From Bacillota bacterium (GTDB lineage Bacteria; Bacillota; Clostridia; Christensenellales; Pumilibacteraceae), in NCBI GenBank assembly GCA_009787385.1, contig WRGC01000016.1, forward strand, positions 1 through 38,929: DNA of 38,929 nucleotides. The letters run 5' to 3'. The position numbers and the translations under genes are program-made. The notes below the pieces were generated by a model. The model saw nothing but the letters and a program-made list of their open reading frames with translations. It searched no databases and was not told the DNA's origin. Of the stretch, positions 16,934 to 23,053 are shown one piece after another; the first letter of the stretch is position 1, and each line of letters starts with the position of its first letter.

Positions 16934-17455
16934 ATGAAAAAGCAATACAATATCACAAAACGCACTGTACGCATTGCACTGTTTGTAGCTCTAGCACTTG
17001 TTATGTATATGGTAGAAAGTCTTGTTCCACCTGTATTTGCATTTGCACCTGGAGCTAAATTGGGGCTAGCTAATGTAGTTAGTTTGTGCGCTTTGGTTTT
17101 GCTTGGGATAGTTGATAGTTATTTGGTAGTTGTATTGAGATGTATATTGGCAATGTTTTTAGTGGGCAATCCTACGGCATTGATGTACAGTTTGCCATCT
17201 AGTATTTTTGCACTTAGTAGTATGGTTTTGCTTTATTGTTTTATTTTCCCCAAAGTGAGTTTGATGGGTATTAGTTTTTTGTCTGCAATTGTCTTCAATA
17301 TTGTGCAGTTGTTGGTAGCAAGTTGGGTAGTTGGCAATATTTATGTTGTTTTGTACTTGCCTTTGATGTTTTTAGCTAGTGCGGGAGCGGGTTTGTTTGT
17401 GGGACTACTTTCATTTTTTGTGATAAAACATACGCCATCAAATGTTTATTTATAA
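16934..17455 (+). CDS. Gx transporter family protein (HepS-I/EetB-like)
   Basis: A 173-residue hydrophobic protein with about five membrane segments. It carries the conserved FAPGAKLGLANVVSL motif, typical of the Gx-transporter family (often annotated as heptaprenyl diphosphate synthase component I). In electron-transfer loci the equivalent gene is eetB. It probably acts in the membrane with the NusG_II protein and lipoprotein ApbE. It is 12 bases after the previous gene, so the two are certainly in one transcript. After it lie 340 AT-rich bases before the response regulator. Confidence 0.9.
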   Translation: MKKQYNITKRTVRIALFVALALVMYMVESLVPPVFAFAPGAKLGLANVVSLCALVLLGIVDSYLVVVLRCILAMFLVGNPTALMYSLPSSIFALSSMVLLYCFIFPKVSLMGISFLSAIVFNIVQLLVASWVVGNIYVVLYLPLMFLASAGAGLFVGLLSFFVIKHTPSNVYL

Positions 17456-17807
17456 ATTGCCTAGTATTTTGTGCAAAATGTTTACATAATTTGTTAAAAT
17501 CTCAAAATATTTTAGAAAAATATTAATAAAATTAGGTAATAATTGTGTTGATTATGTCAAAAATACATTTGTAAATATTTACAAATTTAAAATATGTTGT
17601 TTTGCTTGTCATTTATATGATAATTTTGTATACTATATATATAAAGTATATTAATAAACAAAATACATAGTCAAAATAAGTGTTGACTTAGTAAAAATTT
17701 ATCAAAAATATATGACATTAATGTTGTAGTAGTGTGTGATAGAGTTAGATTTGTATATTTGATTGTATACAAAAATGTAATAGAAACAACAAACTTTGGA
17801 GAATATG
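17456..17807. other. AT-rich intergenic region with 20-bp palindrome
   Basis: This 350-base stretch has no gene. It holds a perfect 20-bp palindrome, ATTTGTAAATATTTACAAAT, at 17567-17586, and a purine/pyrimidine-alternating TATACTATATATATA stretch near 17631-17645. A possible -35 box (TTGACT near 17683) has no clean -10 partner. It presumably contains the promoter and operator of the response regulator gene at 17808. Confidence 0.5.
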
Positions 17808-18512
17808 ATGGACAATAGGACAAAATCAACAAAAATATTAGTTGTAGATGATGATGTGCATATCTGTCAACTATACCCACTTTATTTCAAAAAAGAGGGT
17901 TATGAGACTGTGATATGTCACAATGGCAATGATGCACTTAAGCTCATCAAGTCAGATTCTTTTAGTATCGTTTTGCTAGATGTGATGATGCCTGACCTAG
18001 ATGGTATGGAGACGCTTATACACATTAGGCAAATTAGCAAATCGTTGCCTGTCATTTTGGTATCAGCTAAGTCCGAAAAAGTTGACATCATAGGAGGCTT
18101 GGAGATTGGTGCTGATGACTATATCACAAAGCCTTTTGAAATGCAAGAAGTTATAAGTCGTATCAAGACTATCTTGCGTAGGACAGAAGCAAATGCAACT
18201 CAAGAGACTAGTACTCAAGATGTGTCCATAGGCAACTTGTTTGTAAGTATCAACAATTATATAGTTAAGGTATCAGGTAAGCGAATAGAAATGCCGCCTA
18301 AAGAGATAGAGTTGTTGTACCATTTTGTGACACACCCAATGTATGTTTTTAGTCGTGAAAAGCTATTGGAAAAAGTGTGGGAAGTAGGTTATGATGGTGA
18401 TACTAGGACAGTAGATGTGCATATCAAACGCATTAGAGAAAAGGTCGGATCGGGTGAAAATTGGCGTTTTGTCACTGTTTGGGGCAAAGGTTATAAGTTT
18501 GAAATAGACTAG
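17808..18512 (+). CDS. OmpR/PhoB-family response regulator (orphan)
   Basis: A 234-residue two-component regulator. The receiver domain has the acidic cluster VVDDDVH (residues 12-18), phospho-acceptor D58 (in LLDVMMPD) and the conserved Lys in TKPF. The winged-helix DNA-binding domain follows, with MPPKEIELL, FSREKLLEKVW, DTRTVDVHIKRIREK and FVTVWGKGYKF, all standard for the OmpR/PhoB class. The ATG at 17808 has GGAG 6 nt upstream (17798-17801); a further in-frame ATG lies just before it. No histidine kinase gene is next to it, so the partner is elsewhere or the protein works alone. A strong terminator follows. Confidence 0.95.
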   Translation: MDNRTKSTKILVVDDDVHICQLYPLYFKKEGYETVICHNGNDALKLIKSDSFSIVLLDVMMPDLDGMETLIHIRQISKSLPVILVSAKSEKVDIIGGLEIGADDYITKPFEMQEVISRIKTILRRTEANATQETSTQDVSIGNLFVSINNYIVKVSGKRIEMPPKEIELLYHFVTHPMYVFSREKLLEKVWEVGYDGDTRTVDVHIKRIREKVGSGENWRFVTVWGKGYKFEID

Positions 18513-18578
18513 TAAGTTTTTATATACAATAAAATTTTACTTGTAGACTTTGTATATATATTTTCTTGTGTATATTGT

Positions 18579-18619
18579 AATACACAACACATTCTTTTTT
18601 GCTGTGTTGTGTATTTTTT
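18579..18619 (+). terminator. Intrinsic terminator after response regulator
   Basis: A perfect 13-bp stem (18579-18591 with 18603-18615, AATACACAACACA against its complement), 11-nt loop and six T. It is 66 bases after the stop codon. Confidence 0.9.
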
Positions 18620-18697
18620 GTGATATTTATAAACAAAAGTGTTTTAATAAAGTTGTTGAAAGTGTGGCAACAAACTGCTAGCAAATATAAAAATCAG

Positions 18698-18727
18698 TTG
18701 ACAACTATCTACAAAGTATAGTACAAT
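18698..18727 (+). promoter_or_regulatory. Promoter of rplM-rpsI
   Basis: TTGACA (18698-18703), 18-bp spacer, TACAAT (18722-18727). It predicts a transcript start near 18734 and so a leader of about 150 nt before rplM. Confidence 0.7.
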
Positions 18728-18733
18728 GGTATT

Positions 18734-18883
18734 CGTGCTTGTATGATAAATTATTGTACAACTATGTAGTCTCTTGCATGTGTGCTGTATGGCAGTGTAG
18801 GGATTGGTTTGTTTTTTGGATAATTATTTTTATACAATAATTATTCAAAAATAATGAAAATTAATCAGGGTAGGAAAATCAAA
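18734..18883 (+). promoter_or_regulatory. Candidate ribosomal-protein leader of rplM
   Basis: The 150-nt leader contains a possible stem of AGTCTCT (about 18767) with AGGGATT (about 18798, two G-U pairs) that encloses a smaller hairpin around CTGTATGGCAG. L13 leader RNAs are known from other Bacillota and bind L13 to shut down the operon; whether this one matches that family needs a covariance-model search. Confidence 0.35.
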
Positions 18884-19342
18884 ATGGTACCACAACAAAA
18901 AACATTTATGGCCAATGCAAGCAATATAGTGCAAGATTGGCATATCGTAGACGCAACAGATATGCCACTTGGTAGATTAGCTAGCCAAGTTGCAAATATA
19001 TTAAAGGGCAAACACAAGCCAACATATACGCCACATGTGGACTGTGGCGATTTTGTAGTTGTTATCAATACGGATAAGGTTGTGTTGACAGGTAAGAAAC
19101 TTGATCAAAAAATCAAGTTTAGTCACAGTCAATACATGGGTGGAGCCAAGTACAAGTTGTATCGCAAGTATATGGCTGAGAGTAGTGATGATGCTGTTTA
19201 TGAAGCAGTACAAGGTATGTTGCCAAAGACTAGATTGGGCAGAAAACAACTAAAAAAATTGCGTTGTTACAAGAATGACCAACACAATCATCAAGCTCAA
19301 CAACCAAAGGTGCTAGAGTTGATAAAGAAAAATCATCACTAA
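18884..19342 (+). CDS. rplM: Large ribosomal subunit protein L13 (uL13)
   Basis: A 152-residue ribosomal protein, near the usual 142-150. Core family sequence is clear: DWHIVDATDMPLGRLASQVANILKG and the GDFVVVINTDKVVLTGKK and GMLPKTRLGRKQLKKLR stretches. L13 is an early assembly protein of the 50S subunit. The start is set at the ATG at 18884 with an AGG at 18872-18874 nine bases before it; an in-frame ATG at 18854 would add ten residues that the family lacks. It is followed by rpsI, the standard pair, after 120 bases. Confidence 0.97.
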   Translation: MVPQQKTFMANASNIVQDWHIVDATDMPLGRLASQVANILKGKHKPTYTPHVDCGDFVVVINTDKVVLTGKKLDQKIKFSHSQYMGGAKYKLYRKYMAESSDDAVYEAVQGMLPKTRLGRKQLKKLRCYKNDQHNHQAQQPKVLELIKKNHH

Positions 19343-19462
19343 TTTGAGTGTGTTTTTAAGGTCTATAATATATATATATTGTGTAATCAACTCAGTGATG
19401 TGCACATTATAGTATCAAAGCTTTGTATAAATAAACAACATGGAGTTTTAAAAAAATTACAG

Positions 19463-19873
19463 ATGGCAGTTAAAAAAACAGCAAAAAAAATACAGTTTTG
19501 GGGTACAGGACGCAGAAAGTCCGCAGTAGCTAGAGTGAGGTTGAGTCCTGGAAATGGAGAAATAACTATCAACAAGCGTACAATGGACGATTATTTTGGT
19601 CTTGATACTCTCAAGTTGATAGTCAATCAACCATTAGTTGCAACTAATTCTAAAGATAAATACGACATAATTGTCAATGTAAATGGTGGTGGCATTACGG
19701 GACAAGCGGGTGCTATTAGACATGGAATTGCTAGAGCGTTGGTAGTTGCCGATCCTATGAATAGACCTGTAGTCAAACAAGCGGGATTTTTGACTAGAGA
19801 CCCTCGTATGAAAGAACGCAAAAAATACGGACTTAAGAAAGCAAGAAAGGCATCTCAATTTAGCAAGCGTTAG
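19463..19873 (+). CDS. rpsI: Small ribosomal subunit protein S9 (uS9)
   Basis: A 136-residue 30S protein whose C-terminal tail reaches the P-site tRNA. Family sequence is clear: [28 protein letters not shown], the [19 protein letters not shown] segment and the ending [17 protein letters not shown]. The ATG at 19463 gives the normal length; an upstream in-frame TTG at 19379 would add 28 unrelated residues. A GGAG at 19442-19445 lies too far upstream (17 nt) to be a good ribosome site, so initiation may rely on coupling with rplM. Nothing like a clear terminator follows before the next gene. Confidence 0.97.
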   Translation: MAVKKTAKKIQFWGTGRRKSAVARVRLSPGNGEITINKRTMDDYFGLDTLKLIVNQPLVATNSKDKYDIIVNVNGGGITGQAGAIRHGIARALVVADPMNRPVVKQAGFLTRDPRMKERKKYGLKKARKASQFSKR

Positions 19874-20024
19874 AGTAAGTTTGTGCAAAACCTTATTTTG
19901 TACTTAATAGTTGAGAATAAATTTAGGTCAATAATATACTGAGCAATTTATTTGCACGCAAAATTATTTAGTATTTCAACAAATTTTTGTTGACTCATAT
20001 CCAATTTAAAGTGAGTATCTCAAA

Positions 20025-21098
20025 ATGATTACAGCAGAAGAATACGGAAAACTGCCAAACGGCGAGATAGCCTACTTGTATACTATTGTAAATAGACATG
20101 GCAATAGGTTGAGTATTACCAACTATGGTTGTAGGATTGTAGCTTTGACTATCAAAGACAAGGTTGGGGACTATCGTGATGTTGTACTTGGATATGATGA
20201 CTTAGATGGTTATGTCAATGACAAGCATTGGATGGGTGCAGCATTGGGTATCAATGTGGTCAATCGTACTTCGGGTAGTACTGTGCATGATGGAGTAAAA
20301 GTATTTGTTAGTGATGGTGAATCAAAACCTGAAGATGCTCAAGATAGTGTATTGTTTGGGGACAAATTGTTTGATTGTATAATTGTAGGACAAGAAAATC
20401 AAGAAACTATTGTGATGAGTTGCGAACATAAATTGCAAAATGGTAAAATCAATATTAGTGTTAGTTATTGTTTTAGTGAAGACAATCAATTGATTGTTAG
20501 TGAGAATGTTGTTAGTGATACTAATATAGAATTCAATTTTGTACAACAGGTTATGTTGAATCTAAATGGTCAGGGAGCTATAGATGGACATACGGCAATA
20601 GTTAATGCAAAATATGTAGGTAGTACACACGGAAGATGGACGCCTAGTGAGTATACTCCAGTAGAAGGGCGTGTCAATCTCAATGCTCCAAAATCACTCA
20701 AAAATCTATCTAAAGCTAAACATAAATTGATAAAGAAGTCTGATGGATTGGATTTGAGTTATCAGTTGAATATCAATCCTACGGATGTAGGTACTGACAA
20801 GCTTTTTTATGCTGGTCGTGTGAGAGCAAAGAATAGTGCTATAAAAGTAGAAGTACATACTTCAAAACCAAATTTGTACTTTTATACAGCCAATAGATTG
20901 GACGGTGTAATAGGAAAAAAACAAACTAAAATTAGTTATACACAACCTGATAACAATTTTGATAATGTCAATGTCAAAAAGGGCGGAGTATACAACAAAC
21001 ATATGGGATTTTGTATATATCCCACAACTCATCACAATATTGTTGCGGCCAATAGACCTTATACACATAAGACTATTTATAAATTTGTTGTTAGGTAG
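20025..21098 (+). CDS. Aldose-1-epimerase-like protein, probably catalytically degenerate
   Basis: A 357-residue member of the galactose mutarotase-like fold (normal length about 340-350). N-terminal family features are TIVNRHGNRLSITNYGCRIVALTIKDK and DVVLGYDDLDGYVND. The usual NxxHGG substrate loop is missing after the NRTSG stretch. The strand that normally reads HSYFNL with the general acid His reads QQVMLNL. Near the end, the GFCLETQ motif with the catalytic Glu reads GFCIYPTTHH. So the fold appears kept while His and Glu of the reaction are lost. A sugar-binding, regulatory or non-mutarotase role is possible. It lies after rpsI with no operon partner and ends before repeat copy C. Confidence 0.8.
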   Translation: MITAEEYGKLPNGEIAYLYTIVNRHGNRLSITNYGCRIVALTIKDKVGDYRDVVLGYDDLDGYVNDKHWMGAALGINVVNRTSGSTVHDGVKVFVSDGESKPEDAQDSVLFGDKLFDCIIVGQENQETIVMSCEHKLQNGKINISVSYCFSEDNQLIVSENVVSDTNIEFNFVQQVMLNLNGQGAIDGHTAIVNAKYVGSTHGRWTPSEYTPVEGRVNLNAPKSLKNLSKAKHKLIKKSDGLDLSYQLNINPTDVGTDKLFYAGRVRAKNSAIKVEVHTSKPNLYFYTANRLDGVIGKKQTKISYTQPDNNFDNVNVKKGGVYNKHMGFCIYPTTHHNIVAANRPYTHKTIYKFVVR

Positions 21099-21329
21099 TG
21101 TTTGGTTTAAGTTACTTTTGTAAGAGTATACAAATATTGCAGTGTCTAAATACATTGCAATATTTTTTGTTGTATAAGTTGTTTTGCAAGATGTATTTTG
21201 TCACTATTTTTACTAAAAAGATTTTACAGGCCTTTGGCATAGTAGCAAATAAAGCAATCTCAGCAAAGCTTTTAGCATTCTAGTATAGCTAAATTAGATA
21301 TGTGTAGGGGATTGCAAACAACAAAGAGA

Positions 21330-21516
21330 AGTGTACAAGTAATAGAATAGAAACAATCAACAAAATAGACAATATTCTTTTTTGACGCCAAAAAAGAATC
21401 AAAAAAGCATTTGGAGGGTTGCCGAATCCCCTCAAACCCCCGAACGCTTTATGGTTGTTTTTATTTAAGTTGTTGACTTCATTTCCAAATCTTAAAGTGT
21501 ACTCTATTTGTACACT
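21330..21516 (-). repeat. Interspersed ~190-bp repeat, copy C (reverse)
   Basis: The best preserved copy on the minus strand. Ends are AGTGTACAAGTA (21330) and, on the other side, the complement of AGTGTACAAATA (21505-21516). It holds the full TTCTTTTTTG/CAAAAAAGAA hairpin (near 21376-21399) and a hairpin with arms AAAGCATTTGG (near 21405) and CCGAACGCTTT (near 21440). It abuts the rpsT terminator. Confidence 0.85.
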
Positions 21517-21522
21517 CCAACA

Positions 21523-21563
21523 AAAATACCCTACTGTTTTATCTTGACAGTGGGGTATTTTGT
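21523..21563 (-). terminator. Terminator of rpsT
   Basis: A 14-bp stem (21523-21536 with 21548-21561, one G-U pair; AAAATACCC core) with a loop of 11 and T-run on the minus strand. Its symmetry could also stop + strand transcription from the epimerase-like gene. Confidence 0.85.
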
Positions 21564-21575
21564 ATGTTTAGAGTA

Positions 21576-22274
21576 TTACTTTTTTTTATCTTCTTTCTTT
21601 GGCTTTTCTTCTTTGGTTGCTTTGGTATCTTTTTTTGTATCCTTTTCTTGTTTAGTCTCAGCCTTTTTATTTTCTTTTGATTCTACTTTTGCTTTAGTTT
21701 CAGTTTTTTTGTCTTCTTTTTTGTCAACTTTTACAGCTTTCTTTTCTTCTTTGGTATCTACTTTGGTTTTGGTTTCTACCTTTTTATCATCTTTCTTGTC
21801 TGCTTTTGTAGCTTTTTTGTCTTCCTTTGTCTCTACTTTTACTTTCTTTTTTGTCTTATCTTCTTTTGCCTTTTCTTTTGCAGCTTCTTCTTTTGCAGCC
21901 TTTCGTTTTGCTTGTTCTGCTTTTAGTACAGCTCTAGCTTCGTTAGCGGCTTTGGCTTTTTCGGCTGCAACTTGTTGGTTTGTCTTTTTGATAGTTATGA
22001 CTAGTTTGCCTGTCCTTATTGCATGCAACTTCTTTGCCAATGCTGACTTTTGGTTGGCCGCCTTGTTGACATGTATAATACCTTTGGAAGCGGTCTTATC
22101 AATAATGCTAAATGTAGATGGCAACAAGCTATCAGCAAGATCAATATTGTTGGTAGCAATAGCTTCATTAACCTTTCTAATGGCAGTCTTCATAGTTGAC
22201 AAAGCCATGCGATTTTGTAAGTTCTTTTTTTCGTTGATTAGTACCCTCTTTTTGGCACTCTTAATATTGGGCAT
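21576..22274 (-). CDS. rpsT: Small ribosomal subunit protein S20 with long Lys/Glu-rich tail
   Basis: A 232-residue protein, more than twice the usual 85-90 of S20. Residues 1 to about 88 are a normal S20: MPNIKSAKKRVLINEKKN at the start and ASKGIIHVNKAANQKSALAKKL at the end of the helical bundle. Beyond residue about 100 comes an Ala/Lys/Glu-rich helix and then a tail of near-repeats such as KKVETKTKVDTKEEKKAVKVDKKEDKK, rich in Lys, Glu, Asp and Thr and without aromatic residues. The tail is probably unstructured or a single charged helix. AAGGAG at 22285-22280 gives an excellent ribosome site 5 nt before the ATG. The gene is monocistronic on the minus strand. Confidence 0.95.
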   Translation of the reverse strand: MPNIKSAKKRVLINEKKNLQNRMALSTMKTAIRKVNEAIATNNIDLADSLLPSTFSIIDKTASKGIIHVNKAANQKSALAKKLHAIRTGKLVITIKKTNQQVAAEKAKAANEARAVLKAEQAKRKAAKEEAAKEKAKEDKTKKKVKVETKEDKKATKADKKDDKKVETKTKVDTKEEKKAVKVDKKEDKKTETKAKVESKENKKAETKQEKDTKKDTKATKEEKPKKEDKKK

Positions 22275-22391
22275 AATGTCTCCTTATGTCTTACATTTGT
22301 TGCAAGACCACTTATTTGTATTGTTATCAACTGTACAGAACTCCAAAAAGTGTACAAAGAAATTTATAAACTCAAAGGACAAAACACTACA

Positions 22392-22419
22392 ATATTAGTG
22401 CAAGAGTACATTGATACAA
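22392..22419 (-). promoter_or_regulatory. Possible rpsT promoter
   Basis: On the minus strand: TTGTAT (22419-22414), a 16-bp spacer and TAATAT (22397-22392). It would give a leader of about 110 nt. The match is moderate and other start points are possible. Confidence 0.35.
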
Positions 22420-22508
22420 TAAGACTATATTATATCATAATTATGCTATAATGTAAAGAGATTTGTATAGCATTTTTTGTGGGCATGGTGTACGGTTGAA
22501 AAATATAG

Positions 22509-22689
22509 AGTTTGCAACGAGCTATTATTAATATAAGATACAATCAATCAACAATGCAACAATATTCTTTTTTGATGCCAAAAAAGAATCAAAAAAGCTA
22601 TTTGGGAATCCTTCCAAACACATGAACTTTTTAGGATTGATTTTATTTAGGGTTAATTTTCTTCATGTTAATTACTCTATTGATAAACT
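22509..22689 (-). repeat. Interspersed ~190-bp repeat, copy D (reverse, decayed)
   Basis: A clearly related but worn copy. The TTCTTTTTTGATGCCAAAAAAGAA hairpin core is intact (near 22565-22588), but the ends have drifted: AGTTTGCAACGA replaces AGTGTACAACGA and the far end reads the complement of AGTTTATCAATA. The decayed ends suggest this copy is old or immobile. Confidence 0.75.
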
Positions 22690-22805
22690 CTTTTGTCATT
22701 AGTATTTGTTTGGTAATAATAGTGATTGTATTGTGTGTTAGAAGTTAAAGCTTGTTGACATGTATTGTTTGTAATATTTTTACAGTTACTTTTTTGATGG
22801 TTAAC

Positions 22806-22834
22806 TTGACTTGTTGTGTATTTTGTGATATGAT
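22806..22834 (+). promoter_or_regulatory. Promoter upstream of the signal-peptide ORF
   Basis: TTGACT (22806-22811), 17-bp spacer, TATGAT (22829-22834). The predicted start near 22841 precedes the ATG at 22904 by about 63 nt. It supports 22904, not 23028, as the true start of the surface protein gene. Confidence 0.65.
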
Positions 22835-22903
22835 GTTTGTGTATATTTGTTTACATATTAGACATTATATATACATTAGTATTGTGTCAATTGGTATTAA
22901 AAT

Positions 22904-23053
22904 ATGTTAAAAAATCAAAAAACTAAATTTAATAAATATACAACTATTTTTAGTGTTTTGTTGTTGGTATTGATGTTATTGCCAAGTATTTTTGGATTTA
23001 ATTTGAGAATTAGTCATACTATAGCTAATGATGCGGGGGGGGCTATTATTTAG
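22904..23053 (+). CDS. Signal peptide ORF out of frame with surface protein
   Basis: A 49-codon frame starting MLKNQKTKFNKYTT, followed by a strong hydrophobic stretch (IFSVLLLVLMLLPSIFGF) and a Ser-His-Thr-Ile-Ala region that could be a signal peptidase site. It runs into the G8 tract at 23035-23042 and stops at TAG 23051-23053. With one G fewer (7) it would read straight into the large protein that starts at 23028. This is therefore most likely the missing secretion signal of that protein. No Shine-Dalgarno site precedes the ATG, which is common in this window. Confidence 0.75.
   Translation: MLKNQKTKFNKYTTIFSVLLLVLMLLPSIFGFNLRISHTIANDAGGAII

Noticed and set aside
18854-18883. Longer N-terminus for L13
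   Set aside because: The extra ten residues are not part of the family; a better placed ATG lies at 18884.
19379-19462. Longer N-terminus for S9 from a TTG codon
   Set aside because: The 28 added residues do not fit the family and the codon has no ribosome site.
22350-22365. Another GTGTACAA near 22355
   Set aside because: Only this short motif matches; the internal hairpins of the repeat family are not nearby, so it is not counted as a copy.
21508-22398. A 296-residue + strand ORF very rich in Phe, Ser and Leu
   Set aside because: It is the antisense shadow of the Lys/Glu-rich rpsT gene; complementing AAG/GAA codons gives CTT/TTC. No ribosome site of its own.
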